Shown piece after piece: positions 42,471 through 54,812 of a stretch of DNA of 64,000 nucleotides (positions are counted from its first letter, which is position 1; every line of letters starts with the position of its first letter). Origin of the DNA: Norana najaformis (Eukaryota > Annelida > Clitellata > Crassiclitellata > Hormogastridae); the NCBI GenBank assembly GCA_964023275.1, contig OZ029928.1, forward strand, positions 15,628,682 to 15,692,681. Reading direction: 5' to 3'. The notes beneath the pieces are model-generated. The model worked only from the letters and a program-made list of their open reading frames with translations, was not told the DNA's origin and did not search any database. The position numbers and the translations under genes were made by a program.

Positions 42471-45400
42471 CTTCAAATCGAAACACAGTTATGACGTCAG
42501 TATCTCATGTATTTGATAACTTATATAGCGCTTCTTAGAGAACAAAACTCAGAGGCGCTTCCAGCATGAGAACCCCAGGGAAATAAGAACGTCTTTAAAC
42601 AATATATATATGTACTCCGTTCTAATCTAATCTAATCTAATCTAATCTGATCTGATCCAGTTCGGTCCAGTTCAATCTTGTCTAATCTAATCTAGCCTAG
42701 CCTGGTATAATTGGAAAACTTCTATAGCGCCGTTATCTTAGACCATTACGCAAAGGCGCTATAGTAAGGGTCTAGATAGCCAATTAACTAGTTAATTAAT
42801 TAGCTGCAACGGGTGTTTCAGGAGGTCTGTTCTTGGCTGCGATAAGTTTGATAATATTAATGAGCGCATCTGATGAGTCTTTTCTTGAAGTGGCGCTTTA
42901 TAAATGTCAGATTACAATTACAATTTAACTGTCTTCTCAGAATGTGGTCCTGACTGAATTCTTAGATCTTGCCAAGGGGTAATTGCAAGGTTCATCAGGT
43001 CATTCAAGCATGTCTCTTGATAGCGAGCCATATATATGCTAACTAACGCTAGGCTATGCCTTCGATGCCTCCTATCGTAATCGTAAGCTCGAGATTTCTA
43101 CAGCACCCAAAGAAAGCTATCACGGGAACCAGCTTATTCACGGGCGCTCAGTGAAAACAAAATCGACAGGCAGGAAGGCAGTGGCCCGGCAAGTGTTTAA
43201 AAGTTGTGTGAGCCAAACTCAGCCAAGTACAGACCTGTACTTACTGTTAAGGTGGATAAAATTGTGCCTGACTCCTGGATCTTGACCCTTTGGCCTATCG
43301 ATTTTGTTTTGACTGAGCGCCTGTGAATAAGCTGGTTCTCGCGACTTAACTTTTGTTGAGCGCTGTAGAAATCTCGAGATTACGATTACGATTACGATAT
43401 CCATCGTCCTATACCTCACCTACAACACACTTCAATCTTCCCACCCTCCTATTTTCGTCAGTTATTTACAATACAACCGCTTCGCTCAACCCGCTCTTCT
43501 TCTGCCCTAACAATTCTCCGCCCTCCAGTCACCTCATCCTTCAAATTTGGTAATCGCTCCATAGCCATAGCTGCCCCACCACTCTGGAATAAACTCCCCC
43601 CGGAACTGCGACAGTTTTCTGACCCATCATACAAACTCACCGATGCTCCACCGCTTGCAATTTCTGCTTCGGCCTTTCATTTAAAACTGAAAACGTTCCT
43701 CTTCCACAGATCCTATCCTGACACCCCTTCTTCCTCTTATCTGTCTCTGCTCTCCAACCCCAAACATCACCCACCGTAGCTGCCACGCTGTCTCTCTGCC
43801 TGACTCTTGGATCTTGACCTGGAACTGAACCCTTTTGCCTATCGATTTTGTTTTGACTGAGCGCATGTGAATAGGCTGGTCCCCGCGGCGCGGCTTTCGT
43901 TGGGCGCTGTAGAAATCTTGGAATTACGATTACGATATAATCTATAAGAATATTTTTGTCGTTTTTTTACAACCACTGGAAAATTTTATTATACTATATA
44001 CTGATGCAATGAAAAGCATCTATAGCACAATAAGTCAATAATTACTTTAACAAACATCAAATACATAGGTAGATATCTCCGATGCCAAAAAGTTTGTGTG
44101 AGCATGCTCCTGCTTCGGCATCACAGAACCAAAACTTGTGTGAGCATCGGCGCCTTTGGCTCCATGGCTCCATGGCTCCATGGCTCCATGGCTCCATGGC
44201 TCCATGGCTCCATGGCTCCGTGGCTCCGTGGCTCCGTGGCTCCATGGCTCCCGGGCCCTGCGGGAAGAGTTCGGTTCCAGGTCAAGATCGAAGAGTGAGG
44301 TAGGCAGACAGACAGTCAGACGGCTACGGTGGATGGTGTTTGGCAATGGAGGGGAAAAGAAAGACAGGAGAAAGAGGAAGAAGATGCATGCCTTTTCCTG
44401 CGCCATTTGAATTGTTCAGTTGTGTTAAAATCCTTCCTAAAACTATCTTCCATCCGCAATTTAGTCGCAAATTCGTCATCGTAATCGCAAATTTATGTAG
44501 CGCCGTTCGAAGAGAAACGCCCCAGAAGAGTTCCCGACCTGACAACAGGTGACCACGATCGAACTGAATGGTATTTAAGCGCTTGCGGAAAAGAAGCAGA
44601 CAGACAACTACGCCACTGCCTTGTTAAGCGGCCTGCTATAAGCTGTCACCAAACATTGAAACCACTACCAAGCAGACAGACCAATTAATCTGGATGAAGA
44701 TAGAATCTATTCCAAGCAGTTTATTATACGTGCTTTCACGAATCAGAACTGTATGATTATATCCTACGATTCTAATTCTACGATTCTAATTCTACGATTC
44801 TAATTCTACGATTCTAATTCTACGATTCTAATTCTACGATTCTAATTCTATGATTATTTTTCTTAAATCAAAGCGCAGTGACTTAGATCTCTCTACTTCC
44901 AAGATTTTTCCGTGTTTTGATACTTCACATTCACTGTTCAGTCGGCGCTCGAAGCGAAACAGAGACAACGAATTTTGAGCTTTCTTTAGACGGTCAAAGT
45001 GTCTGAACCTTAGCATTGTGCCTCATCACAAAACAATAGCTTCTTAGAGACTACTCACTCTGCACTTAAAGATATCGCATAAAGACATGAGATGATAACA
45101 CCGTATTCCTAAAATCTAGACATTAACTGTCCGCAATTTAGGCCTCTACATATAGGTATATCTAAATATAAACTTGTGTTTAGAGTCAACACTTCGGATG
45201 TACACATAGCATCGGTTTGTTCAATTTTGACGATGACTTCAAAATTATTAGACATAACAAAGTAAGACACTACAAAAATGTGCTTCGCAGAAAAATTGCT
45301 CCAGAATGTACGAGATATGAATCTCATTATCTGCGTCGTCATCACGAGCGAGATCATGAGCACCGCCACTGTCCAAGACTCTAACAAATGACTAGAACAT

Positions 45401-45921
45401 AGGCGCTACATAAATTACGGGTTTTCAACCATAACCCGGAACTGCAGCTGAAGATTGGCTAAGTCAGTTAACGTACCCGAGTAGGAGATGACTTCGTTGC
45501 TCTGGAGCCAACGAGTGTAGGGATTATCCGCGTCGTAGTAGGGAAGATGTGTGGATGCGTTCGCCAGCTGCTGATGTTGCTGAGACTGTTGCAAGATGGA
45601 CATGGACTGCTGCTGCGACAGAAGAAAGAAACACATATATATATTTAAGACATCCGCATCACTACTACTACCACTACATCATAGACTATTCGTTTGGCAT
45701 ATTTTATGCTAACGTTTCTTTCCGATGCGGCGAATTTTCTGGATTTCCTCCACTTTCAGGGCAGCGCTCTTCACGACAACCCTACAGACGCGGCGGAAGA
45801 GCCCTTCTTTTCCAGGCGCGCGCCTGGAATTCCTTTTGAAGTGCGCCTTCACGCCACTCCAGTTGTCCCATAGGAACTCTCACGCAAAGCCTCTCACCTG
45901 CGACAGTGGAATCGCCGACAT
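41542..45921 (-). CDS. NKX2-2: NK2.2-class homeobox transcription factor, 3 coding exons
   Basis: Join 45921-45898, 45612-45477, 42470-41542; 362 aa. Features in order: short N-terminus MSAIPLSQ; Gln-rich stretch; [16 protein letters not shown] (residues about 33-48), matching vertebrate NKX2-2 [15 protein letters not shown]; Ser-rich and His/Gln-rich linkers; homeodomain about residues 183-242 ([17 protein letters not shown] to WFQNHRYKM), with the NK2 hallmark Tyr54; the NK2-specific domain [15 protein letters not shown] (about 260-274); and the C-terminus [11 protein letters not shown], like vertebrate HPLVQAQQWTW. It is a nuclear DNA-binding regulator of neural and endodermal patterning in family members. 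It is longer than vertebrate NKX2-2 (273 aa), and this model lacks the N-terminal TN repressor motif. The intron after SYSG fits the conserved family intron. No other pharyngeal-cluster gene (NKX2-1, PAX1/9, FOXA) is visible. Confidence 0.96.
43400..43945 (+). mobile_element. LINE 3' end, family A, longest copy
   Basis: One frame reads [29 protein letters not shown] and [18 protein letters not shown] to a stop, the C-terminal end of a CR1/L2-type reverse transcriptase. Then come TTTTGACTGAGCGCATGTGA, GCGCTGTAGAAATCTTGG and the ATTACGATTACGATAT tail. It identifies the other family A repeats as truncated LINE tails. An upstream frameshift is present near 43495. Confidence 0.85.
44155..44250. 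repeat. 8-bp minisatellite TGGCTCCA
   Basis: About twelve copies, with CGTGGCTC variants. Open in all frames by chance because the unit lacks stops. Confidence 0.95.
44760..44850. repeat. 14-bp minisatellite (CTACGATTCTAATT)
   Basis: About six near-perfect copies in NKX2-2 intron 2. Confidence 0.95.
45477..45612 (-). CDS. NKX2-2: NKX2-2 coding exon 2
   Basis: Acceptor TTCTTCTGTCGCAG; encodes [15 protein letters not shown] and the [17 protein letters not shown] motif; donor GTACGT, phase 1. Confidence 0.93.
45898..45921 (-). CDS. NKX2-2: NKX2-2 coding exon 1 (8 codons)
   Basis: ATG TCG GCG ATT CCA CTG TCG CAG before a near-perfect donor GTGAGA, phase 0, matching exon 2. The 5' UTR is GC-rich and a TATA box lies about 180 nt upstream. 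It is short, so transcript evidence is needed. Confidence 0.75.
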
Positions 45922-46390
45922 GTCGACAAAGAAACCAGCAGCAAAGGTCAGGCGAAGTGGCGAGAGCCGAACCCTTTGCGTTGAGGCTGTTCGCTGAGGA
46001 TGCCCTATTGAGGGTGAAGTGCCAGGACGTGAGGCGCGGACGGACGGACCCTGCCCGGTCGGCGGACGGTCGGAGGGAGGGCCCGCTGCATCGAGGGTGA
46101 CGCTTATATACGGTAATCGTCGTGGCGCCTCGACGCGATTGTTATTGTTGTTGACAATGCTCTACGACGTCGATTTTTATCGGGGCCACTTCCTTCGAAC
46201 CGCGCTCCGGCAAGACACGCCCTCGACAGCTAAGCAAAGAAAGCAATCTGTCGACCACTCTTGCTCTCCAACGTCGCCCTTAAGTAAGCCGGCCGGTCCG
46301 GGCCTGTTGCGGAGATACGATGCCCCGTGACGGACGGGCGGGCGGACGGGCGGACGGGCGAACCGGGGGGCGGCGAAGTAGGCTTTCGTG
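45900..46390 (-). promoter_or_regulatory. GC-rich 5' region and core promoter of NKX2-2
   Basis: CpG-rich stretch, in strong contrast with the AT-rich surroundings, ending at an array of GGACGGGCGG units near 46335-46370. It covers the predicted 5' UTR, the TATA box and upstream sequence. Confidence 0.65.
46103..46110 (-). promoter_or_regulatory. TATA box TATATAAG of NKX2-2
   Basis: Reads TATATAAGCG on the minus strand inside GC-rich DNA, 183-190 nt before the start codon. Transcription would be expected to start near 46078. Confidence 0.6.
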
Positions 46391-47630
46391 CTAATTTCGT
46401 TCTTGCCGACGGAAAGATATATTTACGACTGATGTCCGACGCCGATAAGTCAACGCAAATTTCGACGTCATAATGATGTCATCGTCTTGCTGGTTTGTGG
46501 GCATCAAGAGCGAATCGTCACTCTTGTTACGAAGAAGAGTTGCATACTCAAACTATTCATATATATTCGCTAATAGAGAGAAAGTAGCGAACAAAAATAT
46601 CAACAAAATTTAAAAATAAATAACTAAAGAAGTGAGAAAAAAGAAGCAAAAACAGAAGTAAATAAGGAAATTAATGATAAATAAGTCAATTAATAACTTG
46701 CCCAAAATCGAGTTTCTCTTACCCGTTTCTACCTTAGTGACGTTTTACCCGTGGAATTCAATAATTATAGTGAACTCAGAATAATCTTAATCAGTCATAA
46801 TAACGAATACTGATAATTATAATGATGATGAAATTCTTCACCTTATCTATCCTGCAGATCCATTTCCACGCACCACCCACCGTAGCCGTCTGACTGTCTG
46901 CTTGCCCGACTCTTGAATCTTCACCTGGAACCGAGCCCTTCCTGCCTATCGATTTTGTTTTGACTAAGCGCCTGTGAATAAGCTGGTTCCGGCGTCTTAG
47001 CTTCGCTGGGCGCTGTATAAATCTCGAGTTTACGATTACGATTCCGATAAAAGAGCTTGGTTAATATTATCATTTATTACGATGTGTTTCTGTTTAATTC
47101 GCCGACAGATGTCGTCAGTAGGCCCTCATGCTGACCTCGTGATGTTGGCCTGCGAACGTCATGACTTGGCTTTCATGTCGCCCTTGCTGGACGAAGCAAC
47201 AACTTTATTGGAAAAGTCTCCGTCAACAGAACTCGAACGTCTTGCGTTTCGTTCGCGTTCTTTCATCTCTTCAGGTCTGGCATTAAGACTGATAATCGCT
47301 CGGCGCGCCATCCCAGTCAAGTGCTCGGTCAATAGTCGGCCATTACCACGCAACGGACAATTAACCGCACCAGGCCACGCCCCTTTCGGGCTCCCACCCC
47401 AAGGCAGAAACTGTAGTCGGATTAAAACCTGAGGCCCCCTAAGGGGGAAAGAAACTGTAGACGGATTGGAACCCGAGGAAAACAGGTCGTGGAAAATATG
47501 TGCTTCTCCGAATGAGACAGCTCGAAAAAAACATTCCCAAATCATATTAAATCGCTCCTCTGTAGAGCTGTAAGATCAAGTTTTAGCGCGTTTTTGAGGT
47601 TCTTGAAGGCGCTATATAAATAATGAGAGA
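46390..47630. other. No supported gene; LINE tail inside
   Basis: A family A LINE tail lies at 46845-47055 (+), with CCACCGTAGCCGTCTGACTG and GCGCCTGTGAATAAGCTGG. 47082-47540 is GC-richer and open on both strands (116 and 128 codons), with no domain I recognise. AGAAACTGTAG..GGATT..ACC phrases are repeated near 47408 and 47450. Confidence 0.5.
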
Positions 47631-47634
47631 CATA

Positions 47635-47965
47635 CATACATACATACATACATAAATACATATATGTATACATACATACATACATATATGCATACATACA
47701 TACATACATACATACATACATACATACATACATACATACATGGTGAACTGAAATTCTGGATATTGACCTGATTGCGGCTTGACTTTGGTGTGCCATCGGT
47801 TGATGCCTTGTGAATTAGACACCGGCGCATTAGAAGTTTCTAATTATTAACCTAGTTATTCTAGTTATTAATTATTATTAGACATACATACTTTCATACA
47901 TAGTCATCCATGCATACATACATACATGCATGCATGCATACATACATACAGTACATACATTCATG
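47635..47965. repeat. (CATA)n arrays flanking a retroelement tail
   Basis: CATA arrays at 47635-47740 and 47885-47960. Between them is a family B-like tail with TGCCATCGGTTGATGCCTTG. Confidence 0.85.
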
Positions 47966-47969
47966 AATG

Positions 47970-48604
47970 TTTGCATCTGATGGGTGGTGCAAGTTATGAA
48001 CTTCATCAAATAGAATTTAAAACATTTTAATTTAAATTTATGCGCATTGCACACAAGAGAGGAAGACATATGAACTTCGATGTCAGTTATGGACTGTGCA
48101 TCAATACTTGCGACCTACGCGAAGAAAGCATTTACCCATAAACTGGTGCCTTCAGGAAGTCGTGACAAATCTTTTTTAACTTTTGGTCCAAATACTACAC
48201 ACATTGTGTCATTTTCATTTCCGAATGTCAAATCACACTTACGTGTCTTTAAAAACAGAATTTGGTCGTAATATAACAAGAGGCGGCACACAGCGTCACC
48301 GCTCCCATCTCTTAGACTGTACGTCACTTCCTCAAACGCTATTTATAATCTCTTTGTACGATGTAACGTGGCTTATTTTTATATAAAATAACCAATGCTA
48401 TTCTGTTCTATTTTTATCGAATTTCTGGTTTCCAAGAACTTCAGCTATCACACGTTTCTTAATTCATACTTCACGGCACTTATAGCAATTCTATTTCACA
48501 GAGGCGTAACTTAAACTTAGTGTACAGACAGACATAGCTTACCATAATACTAAATACATTAAAATCTTAATTAAACTATTAAAGACATGTCTGTCCTATA
48601 CAAA

Positions 48605-48664
<60 letters not shown>

Positions 48665-49780
48665 CACAGAGAGATTGAGTATATAGCTCAAGCAGGAAAA
48701 CTCGATAAAAGTCACTATCAGATATCTATGACTTTAACGCTTACAAACTTAACACGGGAAAATTATATTATTAGAAGTAGTTGTCATTAATTTAGCAGCA
48801 CTATATTCTGACTAAGCATAAGTCGATTGGCAAAGGCTGTGTAGTTCTTGTTTTATCGTAATCGTAATCATAAATTATTGAAAACGACTGATTAAATCCA
48901 GAGCAGGTCGTATATGAACTAGGTTTTAATATCAATTAACAGCGGTTAGTATCATACACATACATAAATATATAGTTCACTTAAGAGAGTTCGTTTTAGA
49001 ATTAACCTCTTAGCGTCAACTGTTGCTTAAATTGTGTACGATACGTTACACAAAGCTCTACATAAATATTGTTATCGAAAAAGACATTTCTCAAAGACAG
49101 CAAACAGGCACTTTCAACTAATACCTTTCGCCCAGCTGTGCTTCCGATAAAGGCGCTTTATAAATGATCCGAATGCTTGAACACACAAACTTTATTGCCG
49201 TCTGTTGCGTGAGTTTCTTTACACGAGACTTATTTCAAGCTCCTTCTGCAAAGAGCAGCTGAGGACCGTCAGCGCTGGTCTCTCAAAAACCGAACACATG
49301 AAAAGAAAATAAAGTTTTGTGACTGGTTTTGCCACTTCTTGTTCACTGTGGCATATTTATGTAGCGCTTGCAGTTGATTCAAACTAACAACAGTACACTC
49401 GATGTCTACAGAATGATTAAACAAAACGACGTCATTAAGAATTGTACGAAAAACGACGAGGTGGTGTAACTGCACACACAGAGAAGGGCTTTTGAGTTGC
49501 TCTTAAAGCGCAATACGAGAAAAACAACTCGACAGTTTTCTCCAACATAAATAGGTGACTATTGTGTATATAGGGACGAATCACAGACAAAACAGACCTT
49601 GCAAAAGCGACATGGGGACAGACAGTGGGCCTATAGCGTCGGACGATGCGCAGCAAAAACAGCCTAGGTACTTCGGCTACATTATCCGGCTTCGACACCT
49701 CAAAAGCGCTCAGCGGGTTTCGTTTCTTTCTCTTTGTATTTTTCAACCGTCTTCGCATTTAGCTGTCTTTGTTTTCGATA
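47970..49780. other. No supported gene
   Basis: AT-rich. A (TA)n(GA)n run lies at 48608-48664. Short frames on both strands (60-107 codons) overlap each other and show no domain. Confidence 0.5.
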
Positions 49781-50080
49781 CTCCCGACGTCACAGACACA
49801 CACGCACACGGTGAAAGAAGTTCGGCAGACGTCGATCACTCCGCCGTGTGACGTCGCTCGAAAAGCCGGCCCCGTGCCGACCGGAAGCCTGATTTATCCG
49901 GTCGCGTATGTACCGGAAGTGGTAGGAGCGTTTCCTGACAGACGGTAATCTGCCCGGAATCGATTGCAGTTGGCGGATTTTGACCATTGTGGACGGCATG
50001 ATCGGTCGATTCCATTGCAAACACCACTTACCAATCGTGTCGATAGCGGTCGCCAGAGAAGGAAACTGGCGCAAGACAAA
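49780..50080. promoter_or_regulatory. CpG-rich candidate promoter without a recognised gene
   Basis: Contains GACGTCA (49786-49792), TGACGTCG (49849-49856), and ETS-like CCGGAAG (49881-49887) and ACCGGAAGTG (49912-49921), in locally CpG-rich sequence. Such clusters mark housekeeping-type promoters. No adjacent coding exon is convincing on either strand. Confidence 0.45.
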
Positions 50081-50699
50081 AATTACTAGCTAAAGCACAA
50101 AACACAACAAATAATTTCGATACAAGTGAATCAACGACACTGCAGACTTTATCCGCTAAAAAACCCGCTAAATAATCCTCTAAATAACCATCTAAATCAC
50201 CCGTTTAACATCTCGCTAAATAAACCGCTGAATAACTCGCTCAGTAATGCGCTAATTAATCCGCAACTTTTAAGCCTCTAGTCATATCCATAGACTGACC
50301 TCTCAATTTCGTCTCTTTCAGGCAGTAAGGTTAGTTGAAACTGTCAAATTAATCACAAGTTATGGCAAAACTTGGATAAAGTAGTTCATTTTATGTGTTC
50401 ATCAGCGAAGAGTTGGCTACATATTGTGTTCACTCCTCTGAGAAGTTGCTATTGACCGGGTGCTATACAAATTGGCGACTAAAATTACAATCGTTAAATT
50501 TCTGTTAACACTGATTAATTACAAGTGAGATGGATAATTTACTTTATGTAGGATATTTTAAGTTTGCCTAGAAACGTCCTTCATTTGTTGGCAATAGGCT
50601 TATCATCAACGCTTATGACTCACTGATGCAATGAGCAGTGTCGCAATTTTACAAATTTTAACAGCAATAACTGCTACTGTGAGGTATTTTTAAGGCATT

Positions 50700-50806
50700 G
50701 CAGAATTAATAATACTAATAATAATAATTAAAAACTTCTAATGCGCCGATGTCTAGTGCACGAGGCATCAACCGATGGCGCACCAAAGCAAAGCCGCAAT
50801 CAGGTC

Positions 50807-50890
<84 letters not shown>

Positions 50891-50895
50891 AATAC

Positions 50896-50948
<53 letters not shown>
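50700..50948. repeat. Retroelement tail and (AAT)n array
   Basis: TTCTAATGCGCCGATGTCTA and GGCATCAACCGATGGCGCAC (family B-like) lead into about 140 bp of AAT repeats. Confidence 0.85.
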
Positions 50949-50949
<1 letters not shown>

Positions 50950-50950
<1 letters not shown>

Positions 50951-52650
50951 ATCCTTCACCGCTACCATTTGAATGGGTGCCAAGCCAAGAATTGCTCTGG
51001 TTCTTCATTCGTTGGTTCATTCATTCATTCATTTCACCTAAACTAACCAGGTTCTTGTGGTTCAAAGAGCAGGCCCAAAAGGGTCATTGTCCAGCGCAGT
51101 TAGGCCCACCTACAGTTAGCAAGCAATACAGGTAGATACATACAGGTATGCAGTCACATCGATGAAACTCGTAGTGTATTGTTTTTTAGAGGGATTACCT
51201 TACAAGTAACCCAGTCGTTTTGCTCTTTCGATTGACATCGGGCTGACTTGATCCTTGCTTCTGACTGCTGAGGAGGGAGTGAAGCGGGGAAGGGGATGCT
51301 TCTCGGAGTCACGCTCTCTCCGCTCGCTGAACAAACAACACAGACGATGCGAAAGATTCGGAACAAATACCGGAAGCGGAAAGAGAAGAAAAAGAAGAAG
51401 AAGGAGAGTACGATGGAAGACGTTCACTCACACCTTTCGATGTTAATGGGCTCAGTGTCACCAACATCAATAGGCCACTGATGGCGTGAACGCGTGTATG
51501 GCACTGTTGCCGGGACATTAATGAGGCTACTAATCTTGCTATTACCATCATTATCTTTATTTCCACTAACATAATACTATTATTACTAGACTGCTTTTAC
51601 CTATACCATTATATGAGCAGTTGCAACTACCGCTACTACAATTAGGATAACAATTAGTATTATAAATACACTTACCATCAAAATCACAAGTAGTATAATA
51701 AATGCACTAATCATTGACATTACAATTAGTATCATAAATACACTTATCATTGACATTCAATTAGTATTATAAATACACTTACCATTGACATTACAATTGT
51801 CACACAGAGGGACCAATACCATTATTTCCAATTTTAGCAAACTATTAATTTATTCATTTGCTCGCAGCATTCATACAGCGCCTCTACAAGATGCTCATCA
51901 GCGATCCTAGGCCTGCCATAACGAAATAAAAATGTAAATAAAATGCAAATGTACATGTTTTTCTGTATCGACTGTAAGGTCTCGACCCTGCTAATTTTCA
52001 CTGAATTGAACGTGTGAGAACCTTCACCACCGCTGCCTGTTTGAAGGGACACCACCCCATTGAATAGAACAATTTTCAAGTGTTTATGACTACGGCGGTT
52101 AGGACACGCAGCTCCATAGGAAGGCAAGTCCAGGTGTGGGTAGCACAGCCTCCGATAATGCACGACGATACTTTTCCAAAGTTCGAAGAACTTCTGCCCG
52201 AATTGTGGTGCGCAGGACATTTTCGACCAGCCAACCTGTGACAGGTGATGAAGCTCTTTCAATAACTCGGTCTACTGCTTCCGGTAAATTCAACTAGCTA
52301 CAGAAATGATGAGCCAGGTCATTGGGTCAGTTTCAGTGTAAGGTCACAGTTGACAGAGGTCAAGCCACGGCAGGCAGCTTAGCCTAATGCGATCACAGCT
52401 GTTTTCATTTCTCCTACAATAATTAGACTCCGGCGCTACATAATGACGGTGTTTTACTTGCAATCTATGATGGATTGAACGAAGTCTCAAAAAACGCCTA
52501 TAACTAGTTTTTGCATTCATCTGACTGTACGGAGTAATGTAATGTAATGTGAGACCATGTAAATCGCAGTAATTTAATTAGCGCATAGCAAAACTACTTC
52601 ATGAAATCCAGTTCAATCGTCGGCGCTTAATCAAGTCAAGTCAGTAAAAG
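50950..52650. other. No supported gene; family G and unknown frames
   Basis: A family G copy lies at 51945-52075. Frames at 51154-51366 (-) and 51834-52293 (-) are open over 60-140 codons with no recognisable domain. ATTAGTATTATAAATACACT phrases repeat near 51650-51780. Confidence 0.5.
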
Positions 52651-52654
52651 CCTT

Positions 52655-52895
52655 TCAAGAATCCCATCCTGATCCATCGAATCTGCTGCCTTACAGACTA
52701 AACACAACCCACCCTAACAGCTCCTCTCTCCCTTCTCTCTATTGTTTTCTGGCAACCGGACTTGGTTCTTGACATGACATATTTGGACAACTCCACTGAC
52801 TTGACGCAGTGCTCGTAAATAAGCTGGTGTCCTGCGCTTATCTCTTAAGTAGCGCTATAAAATTTCGAGTTTAAGATTACAATTACGAGGTTAAA
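52655..52895 (+). mobile_element. LINE-like 3' end
   Basis: AAAGCCTTTCAAGAATCCCA, CACCCTAACAGCTCC, TGACTTGACGCAGTGCTCGT, AGCGCTATAAAATTTCGAG, then a GATTACAATTACGA tail. Reverse complement of the repeat at 2360-2640. Confidence 0.75.
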
Positions 52896-53149
52896 ACCCA
52901 GAATAGTCCAGCCATGAAAACCAGTGAGCTGCTAGGGAGAAACTGGATGTTTTGTTAAAGGAATTTTGGCTGGTGATGAAAACTAGCTTGAGACAAACGT
53001 GGTTAATGATGTTCTTGCATTCGCTAGGTGTCGCCTCAGTTCTGCTGCTGCTGCTGCAGATGGCAGTCGAGGTGTTCAGTCGACTTGTACATTCATTGAA
53101 CACCTTTACATACGTTCAGCTGGATGGACTGGTGACGGATAGGTGATAG

Positions 53150-53480
53150 GTGGAAAGGTGGGTTGATAAGTGCAACAGATGGATAGAGTGATAGTCGAAT
53201 AAAGGTGCAAATAGTTAGATGAATAGATAGATAGATAGATGGATGGTTAGACAAATAGATGAATAGATAGATAAATAGATGGATAGAATGATAGTTGAAT
53301 AGAGAAGTAAACAGTTAGAAGAATAGATGAATATATATAGAGGGATAGCTGAATAGACGAATACAGAGATAGATGATCTAACTTCAGATGAATAGATGAA
53401 TAGATAGATAGATGGACAGTCAGATGAATCGATGGATAGGTGAATTTATGAATAGATGAATAGGATAGATGGATGAATAG
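53150..53480. repeat. Imperfect (GATA)n/(GATGAATA)n array
   Basis: GATAGATGAATAGATAGATG-type degenerate array. Confidence 0.85.
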
Positions 53481-53929
53481 ATGGACACAGTAACAAATAA
53501 ATCGAGCGATAGAGTTTTATCTCTTGAATTGAGTCGAAGAATATATATAGAGCGGTTTCGAGCCCAAATAAACTGATATGAAAATCAAAATGCAGATCCT
53601 TTAAGCAGGTTATATGGCCCTGTAATTATTGTCTGAATACAATCAGAGTATAGACTACTCGCTGATGGTATATCGTAATTGCTTATTACTGTAAACCTTC
53701 ATCATAGTAATGTGTGTCCTTGTATTAGGCATGTTACAATTTTTCTGTATATATATATCATGGGATATATATATATGGATATATATATGTAGTTAAATAT
53801 ACGAGACATAATTTTCCTATATATATGTATGCATGTATATTGTTGTATATAGGTCTGTATGTTTTGTTTGCATTTCTGTTGTAAAGTTGGACGTTTGTCT
53901 CGAGCTAACAAGCATTACTTATTTTTTGT

Positions 53930-54190
53930 AATCGTAATCGAAATCTCGAGATTTCTACAGCGCCCAGCGAAAGCTGTGTCTCAGAAATCAGCTTATTTAT
54001 AGGCGCTCAGTCAAAACAAGATCGATAGGCAGGAAGGGTTCGGTTCCAGGTCAGGATCCAGGAGTCAGGCAGGCAGACAGTCGGAGGGCTACGATGGATG
54101 GTGTTTGAAATTGGAGCGGGAAGAGGAAGAATCAGGATAAGACTGTTGGAAAGTGATGTTTTCAGTTTGAAGTGAAAGACCAGCGCAGAA
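53930..54190 (-). mobile_element. LINE 3' end, family A, reverse copy
   Basis: GTAATCGTAATCGAAATCTC, CAGCGCCCAGCGAAAGC, GGTCAGGATCCAGGAGTCAG. Another lies at 55030-55260 (-). Confidence 0.85.
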
Positions 54191-54199
54191 ATTGCAAGA

Positions 54200-54781
54200 G
54201 GGGCTGTGGACTGCTATGTTCTTGAGGGGTTCCTAAAATGCGCTTAATAAAAGTTCAGATACATACTTACTTATAGTTCTTTTTGGAAATACTGCAAAAT
54301 TCTATTAGTAAGAAAAAAAGCATAATTCAGAATAGAGGTAGGTACTATAGATGATAAGTGGTATAACAGCAGCAGCATATCACTTGTATTTATCAAATAT
54401 TTTTTTATTTATTGCATTTTTGCATCTCAATCATATCTACTGCGCATTTACGTGGCACTGTGTTTACTGTAAACAAGTTGTAAATGTAGTCATATTTGCA
54501 TCCATTAATTGAACATTAGATTACAAACAATAGGCCTATAGGTTTATATAGAACAGGATATATATATATATATAGACATGTTCATATATATATATATGTT
54601 CATATTACATATATAATATATATGAACATGTTCATATATATATATTAACAAATTTATTGTTGACACTTCGATATACATGTACAGATCCATATGCATGTAT
54701 ATAATGATTGATGTATATACACTTATAGATACACATGAATATATCGGAATGTGTACATTAACTCTGCAGGCATTCGGGTAA

Positions 54782-54812
<31 letters not shown>

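Larger units (their letters stand above)
42500..45470. other. NKX2-2 intron 2, filled with retroelement ends
   Basis: Holds family C (42505-42605, -), family B (42640-42775, -), family D-like (42820-42935, +), family A fragments (43075-43165, -; 43265-43400, +; 44265-44345, -) and the longer family A copy listed separately. Arrays lie at 44155-44250 and 44760-44850. 44850-45470 is unique AT-rich sequence without clear features. Confidence 0.75.

Noticed and set aside
42471..42486. Met at 42486 (MFRFEG) as NKX2-2 start
   Set aside because: It lies upstream of the acceptor at 42470; the DNPYTRWL exon joins in phase and belongs to the same protein.
42312..42494. Plus-strand frames across NKX2-2 exon 3, and minus-strand frames in other phases
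   Set aside because: Shadow frames of GC-rich coding sequence; the homeodomain frame is unambiguous.
47082..47545. Protein genes of 116 (+) and 128 (-) codons
   Set aside because: Open on both strands at once in GC-richer DNA, no recognisable domain, no clear splice context.
52099..52293. Frame with AVDRVIERASSPVTGWLVEN
   Set aside because: 64 codons, looks protein-like but overlaps another open frame on the same strand; no family match I can name.
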